The position numbers and the translations under genes are program-made. The notes under the pieces were generated by a model, which had not been told where the DNA came from, searched no databases, and saw only the letters and a list, made by a program, of their open reading frames with translations. A DNA stretch of 36,732 nucleotides, from positions 177,144-213,875 of the forward strand of contig NW_019091380.1 in NCBI RefSeq assembly GCF_001949145.1, read 5' to 3'. Positions 1 to 10,020 of the stretch are shown here, piece after piece. The DNA comes from Acanthaster planci. Its lineage: Eukaryota > Echinodermata > Asteroidea > Valvatida > Acanthasteridae. Numbering within the stretch: position 1 is the stretch's first letter; each line of letters starts with the position of its first letter.

Positions 1-680
1 CTGGACCCCTAGATAAAGTTGGTGTCAGTCTTTCTCGAGCAAGGAGTTCCTGATGGAAGGCTTGCTACTGTAAGTCGGATGCATAAATTGTCTTCAGCGG
101 CAGTGTATAACACTGGAATGTGCGGCATTTATGTTCATGCTCCTCACTTCGTTGGTGCGCATGCGTACTGAATCCCACTACAGCCAGAAGCCAGTCAAAT
201 GGCTCTTGACTCAGGCAGGTGGACCCCAAAAGTAATCCATCAACATCAAGCTCAGATATAGTTGTTGGCCCCTCATTTCCATACTGATCAGAATTTAAAC
301 ACTTAAAGTCCCTTTTGCTAACTTATACACTATAGAAATCCATTTTCTGCCAATGTTTTGCCCATCTTTGTCACAAACCTCCAAAGTAACAGTCAGAAGT
401 TAGAAGTCAAGTCAACATTTTTGAGGGGATTTTTTTTCAGTTTTGCCAGGTTTTCTATGACTTTCCTCTACTTGTGAATGGTGAGGAATGCTCTAATGAA
501 TGCTCTAATGAGAAATTATCATGTAAGAAGGATACCTTATGAATGACAATGGAAAGCTTTTGTTTGTGCCTTTTAGTCAGGCAATTTGACGTCATTGTAC
601 ATATTAGTGCAATGAAGTTAAAGTCAGCTCGTACCGAAACGGACTCGTATCCAGGTGTCTGTGAGAGTTTCTTTCTGCGT
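1..680. other. Non-coding stretch with an NRF1-like site
   Basis: No open frame here resembles a known protein. The clearest motif is TGCGCATGCGT at 156-166, a near match to the palindromic NRF1 site often found in animal promoters. A 13-base direct duplication (aatgctctaatga) lies near 487-511. The rest is ordinary AT-rich sequence. Confidence 0.4.
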
Positions 681-727
681 TCAATTGGGGACCCTGAACA
701 GTAAAGGACAATAAGGTCCCCAATTGA
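681..727. repeat. Perfect 13-bp hairpin
   Basis: The arms tcaattggggacc (681-693) and ggtccccaattga (715-727) are exact reverse complements, separated by a 21-base loop. Two further ggtcccc blocks follow near 732 and 800; the second continues as cagttg, close to the arm. It is probably a small inverted-repeat element or its remnant. No coding function is visible. Confidence 0.6.
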
Positions 728-1440
728 CAGAGGGTCCCCGAAAACATATAGGTGGTCTTCTAAAAAAGTTAAAGTACAAACAAAAGAGGAACAATAGGGG
801 GTCCCCAGTTGCAGGCAAATACACACTTGTGTGTGTACGTGTATGCCTTGCCCAAAATCCGGACATCTCATTTTGGACCGTCGTCAGACTCATTGTGGAA
901 ATTTGAATCCATATGAAAAATGAACGGCATTTCAGACAAATTAATGGCTCTCAATCTTGAGGAAATAAGCTGATAGATGCAAACAATTTACCAGTCTTCC
1001 AGACAGTATCACTGAGGATCCGAGGGGAATTCAACAAAAGTGTAAAAATTGGCCACTAAGTACATGTAAGGTGAAAAACATGGAAAATGACAAAAATAGG
1101 TCCCAATGAAAAATGAAGTGAATTTCAAAAAACAGTTTCTTCCCAGAAGTTATCACCTTTTTTGTTTATAAGAATTTTTAGTCTTTCATGTGGCATCAAA
1201 GTTATTTGAAGGTAAACCTGGCAAAATTGTGAAAATTAGACACAAATTTAGTTAAAATGTTTTTTCATAATTATCCTTTGTCATCAAATTTACATTTTCC
1301 ACTTTCTTTGATTATTTCTGGGAGATCTTTCTTAATAGAAGCTATTAAATATCACCATTTGATATATTCTTGGCAATTTATTCACACAAATCCCTCACAT
1401 GGGTCACCACCGATATGCATAGTCTGCTAGAATTTTTCAG
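728..1440. other. AT-rich non-coding stretch
   Basis: I see no gene, RNA or clear repeat here apart from the ggtcccc blocks that trail the hairpin at 681-727. Confidence 0.4.
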
Positions 1441-1450
1441 GCTGACCACC

Positions 1451-1566
1451 ATTACGTCACTATTGCGCATGTGCAAATACACAAATTAAATGCACGCACA
1501 GTCTATGAGGACCGAACATACGCGGCGGAAGGGTGTTGAAGATGTTCATATCAAAGTGAAGGTAAG
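1451..1566 (+). promoter_or_regulatory. Candidate promoter and non-coding first exon
   Basis: A CRE-like TTACGTCA (1452-1459) is followed by an NRF1-like TGCGCATGTGCA (1464-1475), and about 85 bases later by a strong splice-donor match, AAG|GTAAGC, with the break after 1561. This spacing would suit a short 5-prime exon. A possible partner acceptor, ttttgtccacag, ends at 3867, ten bases before the first receptor start codon. The motifs are seen directly. The link to the receptor is inference, and no transcript evidence exists here. Confidence 0.3.
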
Positions 1567-2815
1567 CCGTGTTTCGTATCCAGCATGGCTGCCAGCATCC
1601 CGACTGCAACAGAAGACTTTATCATTTTCACCCACTCATGAAAAATAAATGGCCGGCGTAGAGGAGTCGGCCGCATGACGTTTGTGACATGAATAACTGA
1701 AGGAGTATCCATAGGAGGTCACTCCAAGGAGAGAGCTCATTGTAGTACACGTACATGTTAAACTTGAATGGAGGAAATTGCTAATAATTTCCGCTCACGG
1801 AAAGGATCTCTGCAGACAAAAAAACATTTCAATATCCGAAATCGTGCCAATAATTAACAACTGAAAGCATTTATTTCATTAAGTGACAGGACCTGACAGA
1901 GTATCCCTCTTCATTTCAATCACACTAGGGAGTATTGGGAGAGAAGGCTGGAACACCATCACACCAAAATATGTTGTTGTTGTTGTAGATGAATGGCACA
2001 TACGGCAGACTAGTGCCCTGCGTGCCACAAGCAGTATACCGGGTAGTCAGAGAGAGAGAGAGAAAAGATATGCAAGAGCAATGTATTGGATAGATGAAGG
2101 AGTCTGCATAAATGCATGATGGCAAACTAACAAAAGTCTTCTCCAAACGGATGTACACGTACATGTACATGTATACATGTGCAAACAAGAGACCTTACAG
2201 TGGAAGGGGAGGGGCTTGAAGAATCATCTAGACACTCAGGCACTCGTGGGGAGCCCAGCCCAGTGACTTCGGTATCTGGGCGAGAGAAAGTACAAACGAG
2301 GGCCACTGGAGAAATGGACTTCTTGGCCGATGTCGGATGGCGGGTGGTACTCTTTGGCATCACTGGGAGGACACTGGCTGGAACGCAGCGTGGATTCTTC
2401 TGGGCCATGTCAGGCAAAGAGCATGGCATTCTTCACGATGATGGTAAGACAGGCTCAATCATTGAGGTGGCAACACTGAGATGGCAAAAATGCAGCCAGC
2501 TGCTTCAGAAATCTTAAAAGAGATACGATTCACTGTCTGCCTTGAAATGTTTCCCCCCTGTGAGAAATATGTGGCGGAAAACTAATCAGATTGCACAAGA
2601 TGGCTCAATGGGGAAAAAAATGGGCCAACTTATGACAACGTTTTAACAATGCTGGAAAACACAGGTTGGCCCGACATTTGTGTCAAGTGCATCATGCCAA
2701 CATTGGTAATAAATCGTCAGTCCAATGTTGAAATTATCCGTTGGTTAGACGTCCAGCCAAAGAATCAGCATTATAAAGGCCCGATAGAAAAAAAAATACA
2801 TCGTAAGCATGGTAT
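1567..2815. other. Non-coding stretch
   Basis: Short open frames at 1883-2119 and 2179-2517 show no family signature and are rich in low-complexity runs (GTTGTT, GAGA). I treat them as chance. A TACATG microsatellite lies at 2151-2180. Confidence 0.4.
2151..2180. repeat. TACATG-type palindromic microsatellite
   Basis: A run of alternating ACATGT/TACATG units with a few substitutions. The unit is self-complementary, so the tract can form a hairpin. Similar tracts occur at 16653-16674, 16902-16918 and 20311-20338. Confidence 0.8.
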
Positions 2816-2975
2816 CTGGGAAAGCACAGGACTCAGACTTGCCTTAAAAATGGCCACACAAGATTGGAAGAAGTAGATATACAGACTTCAACAACTGCAT
2901 TCTTGTCCACTAAACTGCAAGTTCAAGTGGGAATTATATTGTGTACCATCAAATCTTATTTACAAAAAAAATGAC
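2815..2975 (+). repeat. Upstream module alpha, copy 1
   Basis: This block matches 11209-11370 in the same orientation. Both contain the shared runs ccttaaaaatggccacaca and catcaaatctta with few differences between. Each copy lies about 1 to 1.7 kb before an intact receptor gene (3877 and 12867). The simplest reading is that it was copied with the receptor as part of one duplication unit. A regulatory role is possible but unproven. Confidence 0.7.
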
Positions 2976-3344
2976 ACTGCCTGTCTAACATTTGACTAAT
3001 GAGTATGTCATCTTTTATCAGCAATTTTTTAATAATTGTGCTTTATGAAACACCCCTCTTTAGCCATATCTACGATGCATGGGCAGTGCAGTGCGGCATA
3101 AAGCAGTTACAAAGCTCTCAAAACTAATTAGCACACATACAATACAATACAAACCAAAACCACTGCACCGGTTTTATCTGGACCAGTAGAAATGGAGCAC
3201 CTGTATGAGTTTTATACCTGAATACATGTAAGTAATGAAACCCCAGATCTGACAGGCTCTTGTTAAGTTTAATAAATAGCAGACTCTGCTAAGGTAAAGT
3301 TTTCCAATCAATATGGCTTCTAAATATTGGACACATTGCTCATG

Positions 3345-3420
3345 CTGCTGTCAAGTTGGCCACTCATGGTGCCAACATTCAGTAACAAGAACTGACAGCA
3401 AAGGAACAAGTTGTCAAAGA
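3345..3420 (+). repeat. Upstream module beta, copy 1
   Basis: This block aligns with 15403-15480. Shared words include caacattcagtaa versus caacactcagtaa, and aactgacagcaaaggaacaa versus aactgacaacagagcaacaa. The second copy lies ahead of the TM1-truncated receptor relic at 16886, so this module also travelled with a receptor copy. Confidence 0.6.
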
Positions 3421-3472
3421 CAAAAAAAGACTCATCGGAAGATGACGCCTAGTCCTTCATCAAGTTTCCATC

Positions 3473-3720
3473 AGAGGATCAAACAATCAAAGATCCGAAA
3501 AGCTTGAATTCTAACAACTGTATTATAAGGTGTAATTACATTTGACAGCATATAAACACAGTGAGACTGCTATGAGCTGGGGAAGCAGCATAAAAGACGC
3601 CCACAGATCAGCGAGAACACACTGTGTAGTTGGCTACACCACACAGGTACATGCACCAGAGACTGGATATCACCAGCCAGAACTTTTCATGTCAGATTCT
3701 GAATGAGACATTTTCCTAAA
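3473..3720 (+). repeat. Upstream module gamma, copy 1
   Basis: The block contains the hallmark gagctggggaagcagca near 3574. Related copies lie at 8446-8695, 7507-7935 (interrupted) and 11945-12040. Shared features are the run tataaggtg(t/c)aatta, then tgacagca, then the hallmark, then tatcaccag. TATA-like words (tataaaca at 3551 and cataaaag at 3590) occur in this copy but are not kept in all, so promoter activity is only a guess. Confidence 0.7.
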
Positions 3721-3876
3721 ATGACGAAGCAAGCTCACTTGTCAATATCTACTGTATCTGGAGTGGGACCTGAACTCATGTGAATGAATTCAGATTTTCC
3801 TTCCGAGCACCTGACAAGCTTAATAACAGGTGAGAAAAGGCCGATTAACCAAAGATTTTGTCCACAGTTTCAGAGC

Positions 3877-4869
3877 ATGGATGCACTAAATGCAGAAATG
3901 AACATTACCACCTCATATTCCACACCAGAGGAGGCCAAGAATGCAACAGAATCAACTCCATTTGCAGTCATTGTCAAAATTCTGATGGTACTAGCCATTG
4001 CTCCAAACCTTCTCCTGAATCCACTGATGCTTTTCACCTTACGACATGTCACCAGCATCCAGCCAACCACCCAAATCTTTATGGCTTCACTCACCCTATC
4101 TGACCTTTGTAACAGTGTATGGTGGATCCCTCATTCAACAGAACTGTTTGCTGGAACGTGGCTACTTGGGGATTTTCTCTGTGCGGCAACTATTGTGATG
4201 GATGCTGCATTCACCTCTTTAAGTGTATATTCTCTTCTACTTCTGACTGTAGATCGTTACATTGCTATTTCTCATCCTCTGCGCTACCCTTCAATGATGA
4301 CTGAGTTCAGATCAAAGATACTGGTCGGTAGTACATGGACTATAATCAGCACTGTTCTGATTTTTGGATTTGGGGTTTACAGCCCTACATTTCCTCTACA
4401 ATATGAACCCCAAAAATATGTTTGTTTAAGAAAGTCATTCTTAAATGACTGGCAAATCTATTTAGTGGTTGTATTTTTGATACTGCCACTGCTGACCATA
4501 TTCATCCTGTATGCACACATCATCCTAATAGCTCGCAATCAAACCCGACGCATTGCTGCTGAAAACCAAGCAGGCAATGGCCAAGGTAGACAGAGAATAA
4601 ACACCAGATCAACCACCACCGTCATCATCATAGCAGGGACTCTGATCATCACCTGGATTCCTACACTCGTCAGAGTGGTGATATTTTTAAAACTTCAATC
4701 GAAGACTTATAACAGATACTTGGCCTTTGTGTTCACCCAAGCTCTGCTTGTGTCAAATGGCTGGCTGAATGCTGTTATTTACTACCTGAGGAACAGGGAT
4801 CTTCGCCAGACACTGTGTGGCTTATTATCCGACTGGTTCCACAGCCTATCCCAAAGATTCCGGCCATAG
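3877..4869 (+). CDS. Class A rhodopsin-like GPCR, intact (receptor 1)
   Basis: A single-exon seven-transmembrane receptor of 330 residues. N-glycosylation sites are N9 (NIT) and N22 (NAT). Class A landmarks: N48 (1.50), D76 in SLTLSD (2.50), W95 in the first loop, C102 (3.25) with partner C183 in loop 2, DRY at 126-128, W154 (4.50), P204 and Y212 in TM5, TWIP with W260 (6.48), and N298-AVIY in place of NPxxY. Position 3.32 is Asp109, as in amine and some peptide receptors. The short tail has a possible palmitoyl Cys and ends QRFRP. The frame is open back to 3784, but the ATG at 3877 gives the N-terminus that aligns with the paralogs, and ttttgtccacag just before it could be a splice acceptor. 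It should couple to G proteins at the plasma membrane. The ligand is unknown; a chemosensory role is inferred from the cluster. Confidence 0.93.
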   Translation: MDALNAEMNITTSYSTPEEAKNATESTPFAVIVKILMVLAIAPNLLLNPLMLFTLRHVTSIQPTTQIFMASLTLSDLCNSVWWIPHSTELFAGTWLLGDFLCAATIVMDAAFTSLSVYSLLLLTVDRYIAISHPLRYPSMMTEFRSKILVGSTWTIISTVLIFGFGVYSPTFPLQYEPQKYVCLRKSFLNDWQIYLVVVFLILPLLTIFILYAHIILIARNQTRRIAAENQAGNGQGRQRINTRSTTTVIIIAGTLIITWIPTLVRVVIFLKLQSKTYNRYLAFVFTQALLVSNGWLNAVIYYLRNRDLRQTLCGLLSDWFHSLSQRFRP

Positions 4870-6050
4870 ATCAAAGTAGTTGTTAGATTCTTAAAGGTAC
4901 ACACCAGTATAAGGGACAGTGTTCATTTAGTTACGGTACGTAAGTAATCACGTCAGTAATCTCATCCAGCCCTTCCGCACAGGACCAGCTACATGTTCTG
5001 GACTAGGATACTGGTCCAGTGGCTGCTCAGATACGGTACTTTTCCATCCTGAGCTCTGCTGTTTGCAATATTGTTGACGGACTTAGAAGTCTACTGAAAA
5101 ATCACCTCCTTCCATGGTGTTTCACTAATGTCTAATGTACAATTCATTCTCTCAATGTTCCGTCTCATCTCATGGGAGGGAAGTTGAAAACAGAGCAGCA
5201 GCCAAACCAATCCAAACAGAACCAAGGCGGTAGGGTTGGATGTTCAGCAGTACAAGGAATGCCCGCAACCAAAAAGAACAGAAACAAACATAGATGAAAC
5301 AGACAAACACTGAGCTGTTTCAGGAAACTCTTTCCAAACCTGAAGTACTTTGAGCAAGGAAGTGGCCATCCACTTTCAAACACCACCCCATTCTATTCCC
5401 AACATAAAACAATTACACCTGGTGAAATGACTGACGGAGGTAGGTGCTGGGGTGGTTGGTGGTTTCAAGACAATGTTAACTTCATCGTCAGCTGAATCAA
5501 AGGGAAGGTTTCCCACTCAACTTACAGAACCATGGCGTCAGATGTTTCTCTTTAAGGTCAGGTAATTTTTCAGTTTCTATAAATTGATGTACTAGCAAAT
5601 ATTTTCCAAAGCCCCTTTTCCAAGTTGGATTGTTTTAAGAAGTAACTAAATGAAAAATGTTACAAATTCTAAAATCTGTGCACATCATTTTTCCAATCCA
5701 AGGGTTCTGGAAGCACGCCATCAGAAGTCAACTTTCAGTCTCCATATATAGTCTAACAAAAATCAGGTTTTATTTGCAAACTTATACACATTGAACCAAC
5801 CTTCTCTGAAGAAAAAAACATGTAAGGGCATCAGGAGGTATCCGGCACATGTATATACACATGTACAAGTGAAAAGTTAGCAAGTCATTCAACGTTCATG
5901 ATGTATACTGTGCATAATTGTATTTACACCTTACGGTAGGGTAAAATCCAATTGGAGTTCAACTCCATTGTTAAGTTCACTACGATTAATGTGGGCTATC
6001 CTGGGCATGTACTTGGAATGCTATATAAAGGAACAATTTTACTCCAACAA
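4870..6050. other. Non-coding stretch after receptor 1
   Basis: No gene is recognisable. The minus-strand open frame at 5165-5386 has no family signature. Homology between receptor 1 and receptor 2 downstream DNA fades within a few bases of the stop codon. Confidence 0.4.
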
Positions 6051-6056
6051 TTACAT

Positions 6057-6560
6057 GTAGTTTGCATGTTCAAGGTCTCGATCCCAACGTTAGACAGACT
6101 CAGCTCAATTATCATCCCCGTGTCCCTGTCCACTTTTAAACACACAACCTGATTTCAAACAAATAATGTGATCCAGTACATATCTAACAGAATGAGTCTT
6201 TACTCACTTGCCCTTCTGACCGTAGATCGTTACATTGCTATTTCCATTCCTCTGAAGTACCCTGTGGCGATGACTTTGTTCAGATCAAAGATCATTGTAT
6301 TCAGCATATGGGCAGCAATCAGCATATTGTCTACTGTGGTATTTGGGATTATTCACACAGGCTCTATTGCTGTCAACTGGATGGCTGAATGTTGTTATTT
6401 GCTACCTTAGGAGCAGGGATCTTTGCCAGGCATTACGTAGTTTGCTGCATTTTGACTTGTGCCAAATCTTCACACAAAGATTCCATCTGTAGTGTCCACT
6501 GGGCTCAAATTCAACACCCAAGAGTGTCAACTCATTGTAGACAAGAATGATCAAGAAAGT
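6057..6560 (+). pseudogene. Receptor pseudogene, twice deleted copy of receptor 3
   Basis: This is a close relative of the intact receptor at 20476-21456. Bases 6057-6161 match DNA about 450-550 bases upstream of that gene. The sequence then jumps at about 6162 to the middle of its coding region (parent 20788), removing roughly 760 bases: the start codon, TM1, TM2 and early TM3. It keeps the rest of TM3 with DRY, and TM4, at about 94% identity by my count (eleven mismatches in some 190 bases). A second jump near 6351 removes about 337 bases (parent about 20979-21315: loop 2 to TM6). It then resumes in TM7 in a different frame, so the first frame stops at 6410. The C-terminal tail and about 60 bases beyond the stop are still alignable. 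It cannot encode a receptor. Confidence 0.92.
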
Positions 6561-7105
6561 TCAGTCATGAAAAGATGGGAAAGGATTTGCTACAAAACTC
6601 TTACCTTGCAAGGCATTCCAAGTCCAGGGATCAGAATCCATCTACAGTACTGACTTGTTGAAATTAAATGCAGGTGGTCTCTCAGTCAACCCTATGGCCT
6701 GACAGCCTGGAAACCGGAAGTGTACATGTCTACCATTATTTGCTTGTTCGGATACACTGGAGCTCTCCTGAACCCTGTAAATGTTAATGACAAACGCAAC
6801 AGATATCGTTGAGATTCTTGAAGTTAGTTTGGGGGCAAAAGAAGGGGAGATGATGCTGGTAATTACGTGTACATGTATGTCATGATTTACCTTGGCAACA
6901 GTAAAATACCCATGCCACATTGAACATATTGCTCTCAGAGTCAGATTTTTAATAATTACAGACATATTGTTTAAAAGGTGAATTTTCAAGTTAAAAAGCT
7001 AGCAAAGATTAGTTAAGGACTTTTTCCATAGCTTTAGTCAAATGCCTTTGTAAAAATACAAGCAAATTAAAAAAATCAGTGAAAAAAAATTGAGTCCATT
7101 CTCCT
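6561..7105. other. AT-rich non-coding stretch
   Basis: I see nothing identifiable here. The open frames on both strands look random. Confidence 0.4.
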
Positions 7106-7112
7106 TTTTGAC

Positions 7113-7463
7113 ATGGAAATGCCCTATTGGAGGATGCCATGTTTGTTGATGATTAATACCCACTATAGGTTACGTAACTTACATGTATTAGGGGCACTAT
7201 CTGAGCTTATGTCAAAGGTCAAAGGGCCTGCAAGCAGCAAAACTTTTCTCAAACGTCACAGTCACATGGACATCCAAAAGTTATTGTCATCGGCATTTTA
7301 GACTAAGGTTTGTGGAAACGCACTTGATAAAAATGTGATAGTTCGAATCGTAAAAAAATAATGGTTTGATTTCTTTTCTTGCAGTTTTTTTAATTCATGT
7401 GGCACACATTTTTGGTTACAGTTAGTTCACTCACTGCTTTTTAATTGACAACATTTTTGAAGG
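7113..7463 (+). repeat. Interspersed repeat R1, copy 1
   Basis: About 340 bases align with 25058-25383 in the same orientation, sharing for example tacccactataggttacg and ttacatgtattaggggcact, and similar length throughout. Its first 45 bases also match, in inverse orientation, 11530-11595 and 24864-24915. It follows the receptor pseudogene, as copy 2 follows receptor 3, so it may be part of the duplicated unit, a mobile element, or both. Confidence 0.75.
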
Positions 7464-7506
7464 AATGGTTGCAAGTGGAATATTAGCAGTGTAAAAACAA
7501 CATATG

Positions 7507-7935
7507 CTCTCCAGTCAACATTTTGCCAGAAACAAAGTTGGATGGGACCATCCTGTGAAACAACACCATGGTCATATATACCCTATACACATTGAGACTG
7601 CTATGAGCTGGGGAAGCAGACTGAAAGACCCCCCACAGATCATTGAAAACATACATGAAGTTGGATACACTGTATGCTGTAATTCGACCACCAGAATTAG
7701 AAGCCGTTACTGTGGTGGGACAACCCTCGTGGGCAGGTGGTATACCAGCGCGTTACAGAGTCGACCAACAGGGTGCTGTGATTTGCCAAATGCATGCGAG
7801 CGTCAAGCAGAAGAATGTGCGTGTGAGTGCGGTGCCACCACAGATATGGCATCTAATTGGATTAGTCTATAGGTTCACACACCGGAGACATACTGAATAT
7901 CACCAGTCAGAACTTTTCATGTCTAATGAACCTTT
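7507..7935 (+). repeat. Upstream module gamma, interrupted copy without a receptor
   Basis: The hallmark gagctggggaagcaga near 7606 and the later aatatcaccagtcagaactt near 7892 match module gamma, but about 195 unrelated bases (7678-7872) separate the two halves. The next receptor sequence is more than 5 kb away, so this copy is orphaned. Confidence 0.7.
7678..7872. mobile_element. Insertion inside module gamma with inverted arms
   Basis: The segment absent from the other gamma copies carries gccgttactgtggtgg (7703-7718) and ccaccacagatatggc (7836-7851), which pair at about 12 of 16 positions. It is GC-richer than its surroundings. It is likely a small non-autonomous transposon. I could not identify a clean target-site duplication, and the open frame across it has no known domain. 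Confidence 0.45.
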
Positions 7936-8445
7936 CCCATGAAATATGCAAATAAGGCAGGTGCATGCATGATACTACGACTGGTTGGCAAAGTTGCTTC
8001 AATCAATGATACAACAATACAAATCTCCATGCACGTACAAGTATTAGTAACAATGAAATTGTTACTTTCCAAACTTGCAGCACTGCCAACGTCATTTAGT
8101 TTTGAGAAATTTGCCTTTTCATTACGGGGGTAGTAAACGTCTGGACTTCCAGCCGGGGCTATGGGTCTTTTGTGTTAGGGAAAAATTTTAAGAGTTAGGG
8201 TCAAAATGTGCCGAAAATTTTGAACCCACTATGTTCATATTCATATATCCAATATTCACCCTATACAGTAAAGGTCAACCTGTACCGTAATGTTACCCCT
8301 CATCCATTGTTATACCCCTACCAAAGGTCAACTTGTGCTCCACGTTTAACCCTCTCCTCATTCATATTCATAATTCATATTTATCATACGTGACCTTTTC
8401 CTATTTCTTTAGAAAAGGTCAAATTGTGCTCAACAGGCCCCCCAC
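7936..8445. other. Non-coding stretch with three AAAGGTCA motifs
   Basis: AAAGGTCA occurs at 8270, 8323 and 8415. The last two continue as a longer shared word, ggtcaa(c/a)ttgtgctc. The intervening DNA is rich in ttcatatt. AGGTCA is the nuclear-receptor half-site, but spacing of 53 and 92 bases does not form a standard dimer element. This may be a degenerate repeat. Confidence 0.4.
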
Positions 8446-8695
8446 TACTCCCATCAAACAATCAAAGGTCTGAAAGGTTTCAATTCAAAAGACTATCTTA
8501 TAAGGTGCAATTATATCTGACAGCAAGCAAGCAAAGTGAGACAGCTACTGGTATAAGCTGGGGAAGCAGCATCAAAGATCCCCATAGATCAGTGGGAACA
8601 TACATGAAATTGGATACACTGTACAAGTACATGCATGGGAGACTGAATATCACCAGTCAGATCCCCTTGTCAAAATTTATGCACGAAATATAGTT
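8446..8695 (+). repeat. Upstream module gamma, copy without a receptor
   Basis: The block aligns with 3473-3720 across most of its length: atcaaacaatcaaag at the start, cttataaggtgcaatta, then taagctggggaagcagcat, and tatcaccag near the end. No receptor follows within 4 kb. What follows instead is the decayed recombinase element at about 8950-10020. Confidence 0.7.
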
Positions 8696-8940
8696 TGAAT
8701 TGTTTGAACAACAGAGGGCCTCCTCTTTCCTGCCACTTCACACCCCATGACTCCTTATTCATTGACTCAATGATACATACAATTACAATATAAGCAGCGT
8801 CCTTATGATGCCCCTCAGTTCACGCCTATTGCACATTGCTGAGTCCTACACATTAGCCCACAGAGGAAAGATATAATTTGGAATTTCACCTATATCCTCC
8901 CCCCAACAAAGGCCACTGCCCTCTTCTTATCTTTCCTTTG

Positions 8941-9018
8941 CTGTCCACAGGCATGTCAACTTCTGACGTCTGCTTCACTTGCAGGAACACAGGCCATTTG
9001 TCCAGAAACTGTACGTAG
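8941..9018 (+). pseudogene. Gag-like CCHC zinc knuckle fragment
   Basis: Plus-strand translation gives C-x2-C-x4-H-x4-C (CFTCRNTGHLSRNC, 8971-9012), the zinc-knuckle pattern of retroelement Gag proteins, followed at once by a stop at 9016. Only this short piece is recognisable. It lies 770 bases ahead of a tyrosine recombinase remnant in the same orientation, which would suit a DIRS/Ngaro-type element with its middle decayed or lost. A chance match, or an unrelated element, cannot be excluded. Confidence 0.45.
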
Positions 9019-9589
9019 GCAAACGACTTGCCATCAAAAGTCAGAGCTAGAGCCAGACCTAATATAACCCGCTGCCCACAGGTTACACAAACGTCCACTC
9101 CAGAGCCCCTTCTGTCAGGGAGTTTCCAGTCTCCAACCACCGATTTGGAACATCAAGTTGGTCTCATGGTGCTATCCCAAGTACATCCTTCGCATCACTG
9201 GCCGATCAAAATCCCCCTGGCACCTCAGCAAGACAAGACGCAAACAACTCTTAACATACAAACCCTCCAGACAAGACTCTCTGATGTTCTCAAGGTAGAC
9301 TGTAATTACCATCAGTATGATCAGGTTCAGAGTTCTCCCTAATCCAGCCAACTCCCCTATTGTTCATAATGTAACTCTTGACGGAAGGCGACAGCTCCAC
9401 AAACCCCCAACTCAAAAAGAGCCGATAACACAAGCCAACTAAAAGCGATTTAAGAGAAGTTTGGCCATCCTGGAAGAACTGCTTGTTATGCATCTCTCGC
9501 CTTTGTCTTAATGTTCAGACACAACAAAATGGCCCAAATGAAAGTAGCCACATAGCCTGCTGCTAAGAAACAGAGGCATCCAATTATTT

Positions 9590-10020
9590 ATTCCACCTTT
9601 CTAGAACAGATATTTTTAGGGATGGAACCTTGGCCTACCTTCCCTATATGGATGACCCTTACTCTGCTGCTAGCATTTTATTCAGATACCTATCCAGCTG
9701 TAATATTAAAATAGGCAAAGATAAATTCATATTACCCCTTTGTCTTATCAAGCGAGTACGTAGTCTCATAGGTGCCTAAGGAACAAACTGCTTAGTTTCA
9801 CTCGCTGCAGGGAAATTTTTCTCCAAGCGTTGAAAGATATAGGTGAAACTAACACAAGTTCGTATGGTCTCCATAGCCTAAGATCAGGAGGTGCAACACA
9901 CCTTGCACGTAAAGGAGTACCAGAAGAAGTTATCATGAACCATGGCAGGTGGAAAACAAGTATGTCTAAGAACAAATGTTGACAAGAGATTGAGTGTACA
10001 GGTAGGAAAGCTGCTAAGTA
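9590..10020 (+). pseudogene. Tyrosine recombinase remnant (DIRS/Ngaro or Crypton type)
   Basis: Codons 9785-9979 encode 65 residues with the core of the eukaryotic transposon tyrosine recombinase. An Arg lies in FTRCRE, then HSLRSGGAT supplies the H-x-x-R pair (H at 9872), then NHGRWKT supplies the third-box His. The nucleophilic Tyr expected about ten residues later is not there: the frame reads KNKC and a stop. A KRLSV word typical of the C-terminal end continues in another frame (about 9982 onward). Another frame upstream (about 9597-9777) reads like the domain ahead of the catalytic core. The enzyme would cut and rejoin DNA during element integration, but this copy is frameshifted and dead. 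Confidence 0.75.

Noticed and set aside
2179-2517. 112-residue open frame
   Set aside because: It starts in a TACATG tract, has an antisense frame of similar length, and shows no domain.
3831-3867. Tiny intron between acag|gtgaga and the acceptor ending at 3867
   Set aside because: It would be only about 38 bases and would shift the frame out of the receptor.
3784-3876. Extra 31 N-terminal residues for receptor 1
   Set aside because: The extension has no counterpart in receptors 2 and 3, and an acceptor-like site lies between the two ATGs. The start at 3877 aligns with the family.
7320-7350. tagttcgaatc resembling a tRNA T-loop
   Set aside because: No anticodon arm or acceptor stem can be built around it, and it lies inside repeat R1.
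8886-9140. Minus-strand 84-residue open frame over the zinc knuckle
   Set aside because: It has no family signature. The plus strand has the CCHC pattern, though that call is itself tentative.
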